NCBI GenBank assembly: GCA_049999765.1 | Contig: JBNGIQ010007703.1 | Location: 1 to 23,713, forward strand | Length of the DNA stretch: 23,713 bases | Direction of reading: 5' to 3' | Source: Phaeoceros laevis | Lineage: Eukaryota > Anthocerotophyta > Anthocerotopsida > Notothyladales | Shown: in pieces, positions 1-9,060 of the stretch | Layout: every line of letters starts with the position of its first letter | Position numbering within the stretch: position 1 is the stretch's first letter | Made by a program: the position numbers and the translations under genes | The notes under the pieces: generated by a model | The model's input: the letters and a program-made list of their open reading frames with translations, nothing else | What the model was told of the DNA's origin: nothing | The model's database searches: none

Positions 1-210
1 TCGATTGCATCCCATCTCAGAAGTTCAGAAACTTCAAAACGTCGTATGAACCTTTGGTTTTTTCGACGTCTCTGTTACGACACGGATTTCGACTTTGAAC
101 GTCGAAAAAACTGCTTTGCCTCTTATTCGACGTGTGTTTCGACACTTTTATGTCGAAGTACACGTCGAAAGAGACCTCCATTTCTACTAGTGAGCTGGAG
201 ATCTCACTAC
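1..210. mobile_element. Putative CACTA-type transposon end with subterminal repeats
   Basis: About ten ACGTCG / TTCGAC type motifs lie in both orientations between 39 and 235. They form two hairpins. A perfect 12-bp inverted repeat pairs 58-69 (TTTTTTCGACGT) with 99-110. A 20-bp arm at 126-145 pairs with 150-169 at 17 of 20 positions around a TTTT loop. The cluster ends at TAGTG (187-191); 13 bases later comes CACTA (205-209), and TAGTGAG...CTCACTA is itself an inverted repeat. Short subterminal repeats next to CACTA/TAGTG termini are the known architecture of En/Spm (CACTA) elements. No transposase was seen and the second end was not found, so this is a structural inference. Confidence 0.4.
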
Positions 211-2784
211 ACCTATCACCCTTCTTACGTCGTAGTTGAAATTTTTGACCAGCCACTGGCGAACTCTCCTATCAACACTGTATGGATCGTTTGCCTCATC
301 CTTCCTTTCCCAAAAACCTCGAAGACGGAAGTTGCAGTTCCTCCATTTATCCCCTTGTTCTCTTCCATATTTGTCTGCTGAGTGATCAAACCACCTCTCC
401 AGATTATTGAATAGCCAGGCAAGTTGCTCGGTTGTAGGTTGTGCCGTGGATGGTCCCTTTTGCGGGGTCTGGTTGAGTTTCATGTCGTGTGATGTGGTCA
501 TGAGTGCCTTGCTTGCATTAATTGGAGAGTGTGCAGGATCTCCATATATGGTCCCTGATAGTGTTGTCGGCACGATTGCTGCAGGCCTTGCCTCCATTTG
601 TGTTCGGGTGTACAAATCCGTCCCAGTGTTTACTGTCATGGCCTGCAGTCGTTGGAATGCTGTTGTCCCTGGTCATGGAGATTGTTGGGTAAAGTTGTCT
701 CTTGCCATGCTTGTGCCCGCTCTGAACTGGATATTATTGTTTGCTGGAGACATGTAGCTGGGATCCTGACCGTGGATGTGGATGTCTGCTTGGGAAATCA
801 TTTGTTGGCCTGCGATTTTTCAGAACAAGTCATGTCGTTGGTAAGTGCTGCTTGTGCTGCGTAATGATGTGCGGTTGTTGTTCCTACCTGAGGGTAGCTG
901 GCTGGGGGAGTACTCAGCAGCCGAGTTCCTGGGAGTTCCATAGCTAACAGCTGTTGCAATTGCTCGTTCCCGCAGGTTGGGGTCGCCACTGAATAGTGGG
1001 GTGTTCATGCCCTGGCCTGGCTGTTGTGAACTGCTGCTCGGTGATCTGGTTGGGGTACTCGCGGCTACCAACCTTCATGTAAATGATGATGCTGGTCCCT
1101 GGGTTGGGGGTGAGGTTCTCTGTCTGGATACTTCTGCACCTGTGTCCCCTGCGCCTAAGTCCAACCTCCTCTTTGCAGATATGTTGCTCACTAGGATGGC
1201 CATGATTTCGTGTATCTTGAAGTCTGTTTTCGTTTCGTAGTCCCTGAGGGATTTCCTCATGCTGTCATTGGAGGTTTTCAATATCTTCATGTTGTTGTCG
1301 ATATTGTTGATGTTCTTCTGTATTTGTTTTATGCTTGCTGACTACAGGATTTCGGTCCTCATCCCTTCGACTTTCCGTATGAGCTGTTGGTGGTTGGTTT
1401 CCAGTTCGCCTTCGGCGGTCGTTTCCCACCTTTGGATGCTGGTCTTGAGGTCACTAATCTGGAGTTGGCGGCACACGCCCCGTGATTGTCAGATTGTAGA
1501 ACAGTTTTGCAGCTTTGGATGTTCTATACCTGACTGCTTCATGTGTTCTTACCTGGCGTTCAAGACTGGTTTTTGCTGCCTCAATGTCTTCAAACGTTGG
1601 GCCCATTTGTATAGGCATGACCTGAAATTGGTCCTGCGGTACTAATCTCAGGTCCTCAGCTCCCTGTATGACTTGAGCATCTTGGAAGTATGGTTTGGGA
1701 TCATGAAAATTGAATGTGGGTGTGTCATTCTGTTGCTGATCATCTGGGGGGTCCTCCACTTGCCACCATTGCTCAATTGCTGAGTCATGTTCTGCAGTGA
1801 TGTCAAGTGAGTTGAGCATGGTGAAGGGACAAGTTCCGTTTGGATTGAGGGGGAGAGACAAAATGATTGCAGACAATGAAGTTCCCTCCCCCCAGCGATC
1901 CCAGGGCGGTTTGTGTATTGGAGTGCTTGCCTGGAGTGAGGGAGACCTCGTTGTCTGTCATCTTTCTGGGTTCGCGCTTAGGCTTCAGGCTCTTTCGTCG
2001 TTTGTCGATTGAATGCGCAGGTTTTGGTGGTGTGGTTGGGCTCCGCTCTTCTTCCTGTGAGCTTGGTTGTTGCGAGCTGGGCTCTTGCGAAATAAACTCT
2101 GTCTGCGTGTTCGTTGATGCGCGCCTAGCAGTGGCGGATCGCAAGACTCTTGTTGTCCTCAGAGCGGGCTTGTGGTGTGTCTTTGCCCGCATTCCTAAAC
2201 CAGGCGGCTTGCAGCGCGGAGACTGAGCTCATCGTGGCGTCGGATGTATGCTGTGGCGGTTGGTTGCGTGGGGGGCTGTTCATGGGCATTGAATGAAGGA
2301 TTTGTTTCGGATTTGGAGGGAGATGTTGTTTAATCATAGTGTACATGCTTCTGAGAATGGGGGCTGGCAGAGGTTTGTATAATATTGTTGGTGTCGATCG
2401 GGTAGCTTGGGGCCGTCATCATGTGGTTTATGTTTGAGTATTGCGTAGTTCTCATTGGGTGTGTGCAGGATGTAATCTTGATTGACCTCGGAGGGGTTGC
2501 AGCGGCTTCTGGAGTGCCATGAATGTGCTTCTTGTGAGGTTCGTTACTGTGGGCACTCTCCCATAATCATATTGTTATTCATTTTAAGTATCTTTGGTCG
2601 TCATACGGTGATCGTTGCTGGTGGCACATTTTTACTGGATCATCATACTCTTTGAGCTGTATGTGGTGCCCGTCCAAGCGATCGTTGCTGGCCTGTACAG
2701 ACGATTGTTGTAAGCTCTGTATGCATGGTGCTTGAGCCTTTCGTAATTGGCTTTGTTTGGTGTGCCTGTACAACCTATTACTGT

Positions 2785-2876
2785 TTGCCTATACAGGCGA
2801 TTGATGCTTGCCTATATAGGCGATTGTTGCTTGCCTATACAGGCGATTGTTGCTTGCCTATACAGGCGATTGATTG
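2785..2876. repeat. 23-bp palindrome-centred tandem repeat, four copies
   Basis: Four head-to-tail copies (2785-2807, 2808-2830, 2831-2853, 2854-2876) share the consensus TTGCCTATACAGGCGATTGTTG plus C. The core GCCTATACAGGC is a near palindrome, and in copy 2 it is the perfect palindrome GCCTATATAGGC. A degenerate copy lies at 2690-2712 (GCCTGTACAGACGATTGTTG), and looser 'GATCGTTGCTG' relatives occur at about 2610-2690. The array sits inside the decayed element. Confidence 0.85.
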
Positions 2877-2879
2877 AAA

Positions 2880-3317
2880 TTGCTGAGTATCAAGAAACCA
2901 GTATGATGCACTAATCAGTCACACAGCAACTGAATTGTGGGTAATGAACTGGGTCTTGCTCGGTTGGCTTGTTTTCTGAGCATCCTCTGTTGTGATTCGC
3001 GGTCCTCTGTGGCACAACTTGTTTTGAATCCTCCCCTGAGTTGTCATGCTGTTCGGGGGGCTGAGACACATTGTTCCAGAATGGGGTACTCAGCCTTGTT
3101 CATCCTGTGCCCCTGGTAAGCTCATCCCACTGTAAGCATGTATGTATCCTGTGTGAAACTTTGGTACTTGGTACTTGGATATGGTATGGTCAGCAAATCG
3201 GAACGTGGAAGTTGATGTACATGAGCAATTTGAATCTGGGGAACCTGAAATTGACTACAAGTTGTGTGTATGATGACTTACTATGGGCAGGTACGGGATT
3301 CGCCAGTTTGAAGGTTT
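2880..3317. other. No gene seen
   Basis: Neither strand shows a coherent coding frame here. The stretch lies between the minisatellite and the upstream part of the decayed element and may be internal, noncoding or scrambled parts of the same element. Confidence 0.4.
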
Positions 3318-3849
3318 TCACAACCTGCTGCAAATCCGAAGTTGATGACCAGGTGGGATGCGAGAGGAAGGAGAGTGTCCTTCTCCTCCTTTGTATAGCG
3401 GTGTTGTAGATGGTTCTCCTATGTCAAGGTGTCTGAAAAGCTGTCTCGAGTGTTGGAAAATTTTTTGCAGCCTGCTGCTTGAACTCATGGTAGTCTTGGG
3501 GCCTGTTGAGTTGTAGTTGTACTGTCCTGGAGGTGTCCAGATGCCTCGTGGTTTGAAAGCCTCGCAGAGCTCCATGATCTTCCCAGCTGCACAGGTTAGA
3601 GGCAGATTCTTGGACCAGTTTGGGTTAGTGTAAAGTGTGATCCCTGATTTACATGCATGTATTACCAAACCTAGTATTTTGTGCTGGTGGTTCCTGGTCC
3701 CTATTCTGCAGCAACCACTGTGAGCCACTGACAGACCTGGGATTCGTGCGGTGGTCAGAATGAAGCCCAAAACTCATATGGTAGGAATTGGAAAAGAGAT
3801 GCATATATTGGAAGAATCAGGGCATTCCGTGCCAGCACATTCTTTGTGT

Positions 3850-3965
3850 CGATGCTGTCAAAAACATGGCGCGCATCTTCCCGCTCACCACATTTTGCAT
3901 AAATGCCCGATGCTGTCAAAAACACGGCGCGCATCTTCCCACTCCCCACATTTTGCAAACATGTC
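3850..3965. repeat. 58-bp tandem duplication breaking the PPR frame
   Basis: CGATGCTGTCAAAAACA begins at 3850 and again at 3908, and similarity continues to about 3965. The unit encodes the AKCGE-EDAR-VFDS segment of an S motif. Because 58 is not a multiple of three, the duplication shifts the frame. The two copies differ at several bases, so the event is not recent. Confidence 0.85.
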
Positions 3966-4139
3966 CACCAGGCAGGTGTCAACAAACAAGTCCGTAGGGT
4001 CGCGGCTGTGCAGCACATCAGAACGTGCCTTTCTGCCAGATTCGAAGTCCGCGGCCAATGCACAAGCTTGAAGGGCAGCTACAGAGACGTTACCATCCGC
4101 CTTGACTCCCGACTTACGCATCTGACGGTAGAGTTGTAT

Positions 4140-4187
4140 GGCCTCCTTCGATTTTCCCTGCTTGGCCCCCTTCGGTTTTCCGTGCTT
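4140..4187. repeat. 24-bp tandem duplication in PPR pseudogene
   Basis: GGCCTCCTTCGATTTTCCCT with its last four bases (4140-4163) is followed by a near copy at 4164-4187 that differs at about three positions. It adds eight residues (KHGKPKGA / KQGKSKEA) ahead of the 'EAIQLY' helix on the minus strand. Confidence 0.8.
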
Positions 4188-4472
4188 GCAGGCATTCAGT
4201 CTGTTGCTGCGTGTCCACTGCACTCCCTCCGCACATAGTGTCCCTGTCGTGTTTGCATCTAAGTACGCAGGTATGGAAGGATGCCTCCATTCTCCACCTG
4301 GGACTGTGAGTGTGCTCCTTGCTGATTCATGGGTAGAATCGTGAAGCCTGCTGTCCCTCAGCTGCTGCCCGTCTGCTGCTTCTGTTGTAAATTGTTCACC
4401 CGGTATCGTTGCACGACCCTCCGGAAGCAAGCGCGAGAGGGCGGCGGGACCGCCGGCCAGCCAATTGTGGTG

Positions 4473-4572
4473 NNNNNNNNNNNNNNNNNNNNNNNNNNNN
4501 NNNNNNNNNNNNNNNNNNNNNNNNNNNNNNNNNNNNNNNNNNNNNNNNNNNNNNNNNNNNNNNNNNNNNNNN
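4473..4572. other. Assembly gap (100 N)
   Basis: Exactly 100 N bases, the usual placeholder for a scaffold gap of unknown length. Reading frames crossing it, including the upstream part of the PPR pseudogene, should not be trusted. Confidence 0.99.
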
Positions 4573-5416
4573 CGTAGCAATGGGTGACCGACAGTGACGT
4601 GAGGGTGGGATATCAGGAGCAGACCAGCACACACGTTTCCCTGCAAAATCAAACACACCGTTGCGAATCTTGTCACAAAAAGCACACGTACAGAAAGGTG
4701 AGAGCAGCGCGCGTCAATGGCACTATAGCTGGGGCTGAACGGAGGCAAAGGTGAAAGGCTATGCTGGGTCAACGCAACGGAGACCAGCCACCATAGCCAG
4801 AAACCTAGCAACCATGCCCAAGGCTAGTGAGAGAAGCTGCGGGACGAGAGTGTCACGGTGTATGAGATAAACACTGGAGGGACGGGTGATTGCCGTCGAT
4901 GTCGACGGGCTCTACACTAGTTATTAATACGACAAGTGGGTCACCACATTTCTTAACTAAAACGTCAGCCTCCCGCCACCCGTCACAGCTCACCCGCCAG
5001 CCTCCCGCCAGACTCTTGCCTGCGCGAGCCCCTGCGACCGGGAGCCCCCGGTCGCCGGTCGCACATGGAAACTGCAATGAAGGCTTGGCAAGCTGCCATA
5101 CAGAGTCAGACGAGGCAGTAAACAAATGCTTCTTATCGATCCGGAAGTCAGCTGTTCGTATTCGTATCCAGAGATGGTGGGAAGTTGGAAACATGAGGCA
5201 TTCTTCGGTTTCGAACCAAGGACCTATGGTACCGGCCCACAGCGAAAAGCTTCGACGCCTCGAGCCAAACAGCTTCCCCCGATAGTGCACTGGTACTGCC
5301 AGTGCCTTTGTTATTGCATTCACTTGTAGCCCGGCAGTGGGGACATCAAGAGCGACAGCCGCGACGGAGGCCACCGTCCTTGCTCCACCTGCAATGGCGC
5401 GCGCCACTTAAACGCT
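4573..5416. other. Upstream region of PPR gene 1; no gene accepted
   Basis: A 184-codon minus-strand frame (4853-5407) fills part of this stretch. It shows no family features and crosses a tRNA-like B-box segment, so I do not accept it. The GC-rich part (about 4970-5065) holds repeated CCCGCC / CGGTCG strings. The PPR gene 1 frame is open upstream of its first ATG back to a TAG near 5325, so the transcript leader or an upstream exon may lie here. Confidence 0.5.
5207..5217 (-). other. tRNA-like B-box (possible SINE remnant)
   Basis: On the minus strand GGTTCGAAACC matches the RNA polymerase III B-box consensus GGTTCGANNCC exactly. It is preceded by GGCCGGTACCATAGGTCC, which resembles a tRNA anticodon/variable-arm context. 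No convincing A-box, acceptor stem or full cloverleaf can be folded, so it is not a tRNA gene. A tRNA-derived SINE fragment is the likeliest source. Confidence 0.35.
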
Positions 5417-5590
5417 ATGCAGCATCAACAGTCTTGGATGCCAAGCAGCTGTGGGCATGCCCGGTGGACTGTTACTGCTGAAAAACCCTGCAATTGCTCC
5501 ACCTGCAATTGTGCACCTCCGACGGGATGCAACATCAAACGTCGGACGCCAACAGCTGGTGGGCAGGCCCACACTGTGGAGCGGCGTTTC
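5381..5590 (+). repeat. Imperfect ~112-bp duplication at the N-terminus of PPR gene 1
   Basis: TGCTCCACCTGCAA occurs at 5381 and 5495, followed by parallel matches: ATGCAGCATCAA / ATGCAACATCAA (5417, 5527) and CCAAGCAGCTGTGGGCA / CCAACAGCTGGTGGGCA. The offset drifts from 114 to 110, so the copies carry indels. Because the predicted ATG lies in copy 1, start choice for the PPR gene is uncertain. Confidence 0.65.
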
Positions 5591-8497
5591 ACTGTGGCTT
5601 CTAGGCAATCGATGTACGCAAGCAGCACATGCGTACCTTGCAGTTGGGCAGCAGCCAAGCTAGGCACACCGGACAACAGCAGTGCAGTAGAGCGGCAAGA
5701 GTTGTTGTGGAGGCATTATTTGTTGGACCCTACGTTGTGGTGGGACTACAGGGCGGACAAGAACAGCGCCCAGTCTCCCGATTTCAGGCACAAGGAATCC
5801 AAGGAGCCCCTATGGCCGAACAACTTCTACAAGCCTGGTTGGGTGGATTTGCAGCTGGCTGTCTTGTACAAGTGGGTTGGACTGTCTGCTCAGACTGCAT
5901 CCAACCCCTTGTTACATCAGAATGCCGCCGCTCCGACGGTGCCAGAGTGCCAAGGGTACGAAACGGCTCAGGCTGTAATCGAACAACTTTGTGAGAATGG
6001 GCAGCTAAGTCGAGCAGTTGACTCTTTGACCGTCTTGGTGGAAACACAATGTCGTGTGTCCTCCTCTCTGCTGTACAGAGTCATCCGGAGATGCGGGGCT
6101 CAAAAAAGTCTGTTGTTGGGGCGACGACTTGATGATCTCACTATCAAGCTCGGGTACGGGTCCAACGCATTTTTCGGAAACCATCTCTTGCGCATGTATG
6201 CATGTCAAGGCCGGTTACAGGAGGCGATGCAGGTGTTCACAAGGGTGACCAAACCTGATGTCTTCATGTGGTTTTCCATTATATCTGCACATTCTGAACT
6301 GGGGAAACCTAGTGAGGCCATTCAACTGTACCATGAAATGCGCAGGTCAGGTTCGGAGCCCAATAGTCACGTTTTTGTCGCTGCCCTGCAAGCTTGTGGA
6401 AGAGCGGAAGATGTGCAATCTGGCAGGCAGGTGCACGCCCATGTGTTGGAGAGTGGCATTCAGCCTGACTCTTTTGTTTGCAACTGCCTGGTGGACATGT
6501 ATGCAAAATGTGGAGAATTGGAAGATGCACGCAAAGTGTTTGACAGTCTGTCCACAAGGGATGCGGTAACATGGAATACAATGATTACTGGGTATGCAAA
6601 GTGTGGCCAGTTGGAAAATGCACGCAAGCTGTTTGACAGTCTGGCCACAAGGAATGCGGTAACATGGAATGCCATGATAAATGGGTATGCTGAGCATGGG
6701 CTCGGCCTCCAGGCGCTTGCATTGTATGCGAGTATGGAGCAGGAAGGCCTGATTTTAGCAAACCGTGTTACATATGTTTGCCTCCTGAAAGCTTGTGCAA
6801 GTTCTGGTGCTCTACAGCAGGGCAGGCAGCTCCATTCGGGGATTGTAAGAAGAGAACTGCTTGAAGGTGACATAGTACTAGGCAATTGCCTCGTAAATAT
6901 GTATGCAAAATGTGGCGAGTTGGAAGATGCACGCAAAGTGTTTGACAGCCTGGCCACAAGGGATGCGGTAACATGGACTGCCATGATTAATGGGTATGCT
7001 GAGCACGGGCTCTGTCCCCAGGCGCTCGCATTGTATGCAAGGATGGAGCAGGAAGGCCTGATTTTAGCAGACAGTTTTACGTTTGTGTGCCTCCTCAAAG
7101 CTTGTACAACTGTTGGTGCTCTACAGCAGGGCAGGCAGCTGCATTCAGGAATTGTAAAAAGAGGACTACTTGAAGGTGGCGTAGTACTGGGAACTTGTCT
7201 AGTAAATATGTATGCAAAGTGTGGCCAGTTGGAAGATGCACGGAAGCTGTTTGACAGTCTGGCCACAAGGGATGCGGTAACATGGACTGCCATGATTAAT
7301 GGGTACGCTGAGCACGGGCTTGGTGCCCAGGCGCTCACACTGTATTCAAGGATGGAGCAGGAAGGCCTGACCTTAGCTGACAGGTTTACTTTGGCTTGCC
7401 TCCTGAAGGCTTGTGCAAGTGGTGGTGCTCTACAGCAGGGCAGGCAGCTGCACTCAGGTATCGTGGAAAGAGGACTATTTGAAGGTGACGTAGTACTGGG
7501 CACTGGTCTCGTAAATATGTATGGAAAGTGTGGCCAGTTGGAAGATGCACGCAAAGTGTTTGACAGTATGTCCACAAGGGATGCAGTAACATGGAATGCC
7601 ATGATAAATGGGTACGGTAGAAACAATGAATGCCAGAAGGCTACAGCCTGTTTCGAAGACATGATTCTGGCTGGTATTCAGCCTGATGACACCACATTTA
7701 CTTGCCTTCTTGTAGCATGCAGTCAAGAGGGGCTGGTCACTAAGGGTCGACAATATTTTGATGGCATGCTGAAACAGCATGGCCTGAACCCGACAGCTGA
7801 GCATTATGTGTGCATGGTTGATCTTCTTGGGCGGGCAGGCCATTTAAGTGAGGCAGAGATGATGCTGAAATCAGCTGGGTGCGAATATGGTGCTGTTGGG
7901 TTGATGTCATTGTTGAATGCCTGCAAGAGTCATGGGGACATAGAGCGGGGAACACGGTGTTTTGAAAGGCTTGTTGAGCTGGATCCTGAGCATGCCGCTG
8001 CATATGTGCTCATGGCCAATATGTACGCAGATGCAGATAGGTGGGAGGATGTAGATAGAATCGAAAGGTTGAGAAAGTTGGCACGAGCTAACAAGAAACC
8101 GGCAGCTGCAGGCATTGAGGTGAACAAGCAGGTGCACACATTTGTTGTGGGGGAAGAAAGGGGTGACCTTTCATGCAAGGTTCGGAGCACAAATGAACGT
8201 TTGAAGGAGGAAGGGAACCATGTACCACACACCAAGCTCGTGTTGAAGCCAGTGTCTGAGAAGGAGAAGGAAGATCAGCTGTGTGGGCATGCTGAGAAGC
8301 TAGCTTTGGCGTACGGTCTCTTAAACACTCCCAGTGGCACACCTCTGCTGGTAACCAAAAACCTGCGGATGTGCAGCGACTGCCACTCTTCCACCGAGAT
8401 TATGTCAAGGGTCGAAAAGAGGGACATCGTTGTACGGGACGCACACCGTGTGCATCGATTCGAGGCAGGGTCCTGTAGCTGTAAGGGTCGACACTGA
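5417..8497 (+). CDS. PPR protein, PLS-DYW:KP class, with N-terminal PDF motif
   Basis: Intronless 1026-residue frame. Such nuclear-encoded proteins bind organelle RNA and deaminate or aminate one pyrimidine. Residues about 94-150 (LLDPTLWWD, SPDFRHK, LWPNN, PGWVDLQL) match the PDF motif of plant organellar single-stranded DNA-binding (OSB) proteins. PPR motifs run from about 215 to 800, including three 103-residue P-L-S units that are near copies. E-type motifs follow, then a DYW domain from about 893: PG box KKPAAAGIEV, catalytic HAE (H958, E960), CSDCH (C986, C989), and H1013 with CSC (C1020, C1022). It ends in GRH, not DYW. The KKPA box points to the DYW:KP variant linked to U-to-C editing. 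The N-terminus (residues 1-90, Cys-rich, partly duplicated) is weakly supported; the frame is open upstream without an ATG. Organelle targeting is assumed from the family. Confidence 0.93.
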   Translation: MQHQQSWMPSSCGHARWTVTAEKPCNCSTCNCAPPTGCNIKRRTPTAGGQAHTVERRFTVASRQSMYASSTCVPCSWAAAKLGTPDNSSAVERQELLWRHYLLDPTLWWDYRADKNSAQSPDFRHKESKEPLWPNNFYKPGWVDLQLAVLYKWVGLSAQTASNPLLHQNAAAPTVPECQGYETAQAVIEQLCENGQLSRAVDSLTVLVETQCRVSSSLLYRVIRRCGAQKSLLLGRRLDDLTIKLGYGSNAFFGNHLLRMYACQGRLQEAMQVFTRVTKPDVFMWFSIISAHSELGKPSEAIQLYHEMRRSGSEPNSHVFVAALQACGRAEDVQSGRQVHAHVLESGIQPDSFVCNCLVDMYAKCGELEDARKVFDSLSTRDAVTWNTMITGYAKCGQLENARKLFDSLATRNAVTWNAMINGYAEHGLGLQALALYASMEQEGLILANRVTYVCLLKACASSGALQQGRQLHSGIVRRELLEGDIVLGNCLVNMYAKCGELEDARKVFDSLATRDAVTWTAMINGYAEHGLCPQALALYARMEQEGLILADSFTFVCLLKACTTVGALQQGRQLHSGIVKRGLLEGGVVLGTCLVNMYAKCGQLEDARKLFDSLATRDAVTWTAMINGYAEHGLGAQALTLYSRMEQEGLTLADRFTLACLLKACASGGALQQGRQLHSGIVERGLFEGDVVLGTGLVNMYGKCGQLEDARKVFDSMSTRDAVTWNAMINGYGRNNECQKATACFEDMILAGIQPDDTTFTCLLVACSQEGLVTKGRQYFDGMLKQHGLNPTAEHYVCMVDLLGRAGHLSEAEMMLKSAGCEYGAVGLMSLLNACKSHGDIERGTRCFERLVELDPEHAAAYVLMANMYADADRWEDVDRIERLRKLARANKKPAAAGIEVNKQVHTFVVGEERGDLSCKVRSTNERLKEEGNHVPHTKLVLKPVSEKEKEDQLCGHAEKLALAYGLLNTPSGTPLLVTKNLRMCSDCHSSTEIMSRVEKRDIVVRDAHRVHRFEAGSCSCKGRH
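6662..7588 (+). repeat. 309-bp tandem repeat (three P-L-S PPR units)
   Basis: ACATGGA(A/C)TGCCATGAT marks unit starts at 6662, 6971, 7280 and 7589, exactly 309 bp apart. TCTACAGCAGGGCAGGCAGC recurs at 6811, 7120 and 7429 with the same spacing. Each unit encodes 103 residues (P about 36, L about 36, S 31). The exact period and high identity indicate recent in-frame unequal duplication. Confidence 0.95.
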
Positions 8498-9060
8498 GCG
8501 AGAAGTAAAACTGCCTACTGCAACAGTTCCACCACCTGCCTGCTGTCGGTCACGCATTAGGCAGGGGTTACCCAGAGTAGCCCTTTAAAATGATGACGGT
8601 GGGACTGTCGAAGGACTCCTCGAGGACTTCAAAGTTCATATTGTGGCAAGGGCAGTCGTAAAATTGGAGGTTGGCCTGTTTCCGACCACATGGGCGCTGA
8701 CGATGCTACTGTGTTGTGCTGTGGCGGCCTGCTCCAGGGCATGAAAGTAAAAACTCCAGGGCACAGAAGTAAAAATAAAAACAACCGCTCGCGCGGCTGC
8801 TTTTTCGACAAGCACTACTAGAGTAACTAGACTACTACTCTAGTCCCCTCATAGTGTGTTTTATTCATGATGATTGCCACAGCCACGTAGATATCATGGA
8901 CTGCCGCACAGATTGCTGTTTATGCCAGGCAAGGAGACTGGTCAGTACGTCACGGGCAGTTGGACCAGCTTCAAATGGACAAGCCTGGGGTGCGACAGCA
9001 AAGACAAGCCTCGAAACGATGCCGCAAAAGAAAAAGAGGAATCTTGCAATTGCTCGCTCG
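8498..9060. other. Convergent intergenic region
   Basis: This lies between the 3' ends of PPR gene 1 (plus) and the secreted-protein gene (minus). It contains a near-duplicate pair, CTCCAGGGCA...AAGTAAAAA, at about 8732-8777. A CTAG-rich inverted repeat (CTAGAG...CTCTAG, about 8818-8843) could be a shared 3' processing or structural element. I see no gene. Confidence 0.5.

Larger units (their letters stand above)
187..3770 (-). pseudogene. Decayed Gln/Pro/Ser-rich transposon (gag-like) reading frame
   Basis: Read on the minus strand, frame pieces run nearly end to end: 3770-3318, about 2773-2579, about 2583-2344, 2346-2125, 2192-1803, 1876-1454, then one frame from about 1460 to 187. That last frame has only four stops (TAG 1344-1342; TGA 1077-1075, 822-820, 675-673) in about 425 codons. 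The product would be rich in Gln, Pro, Ser and Asn, with a basic patch near 2110-2000. A heptad-like coiled coil spans about 1460-1240 and continues across the TAG. A Trp-rich tail (motifs WLFNNLERWF, RLRGFWERKD, YSVDRRVRQWL) spans about 400-230. Low complexity, a coiled coil and clustered frame breaks suit a dead gag-like or transposon accessory protein. I see no zinc knuckle, protease or polymerase, and the family is unknown. Whether 3770-3318 belongs to the same frame is uncertain. Confidence 0.5.
3812..4187 (-). pseudogene. PPR (PLS-type) pseudogene fragment
   Basis: On the minus strand, from about 4151, the sequence reads SKEAIQLYRQMRKSG, then VAALQAC, then CLVDMFAKCGEWEDARRVFD. It then shifts frame and repeats YAKCGEREDARHVFDS before ending at ARNALI near 3815. 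This is the P-L-S register of the intact PPR genes at 5417-8497 and 22694-23713. DNA identity to the latter stops abruptly near 3812, so that is a rearrangement breakpoint. Two internal tandem duplications are visible: 24 bp (4140-4163 / 4164-4187, in frame) and 58 bp (3850-3907 / 3908-3965, frame-shifting). No initiation region or DYW domain is present, so it is not a functional gene. Confidence 0.85.

Noticed and set aside
2785-2876. CRISPR array
   Set aside because: The 23-bp units abut with no spacers and the genome is plant nuclear; it is a minisatellite.
5160-5270. tRNA gene on the minus strand
   Set aside because: Only the B-box fits; T-stem pairing is imperfect and no A-box or acceptor stem could be found.
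4853-5407. 184-codon minus-strand frame
   Set aside because: No domain, signal or composition support; it crosses a tRNA-like segment and GC-rich repeats, and long frames arise easily in GC-rich DNA.
6460-7662. 400-codon minus-strand frame inside PPR gene 1
   Set aside because: It is antisense to the PPR repeats, and its internal repetition simply mirrors the 309-bp array.
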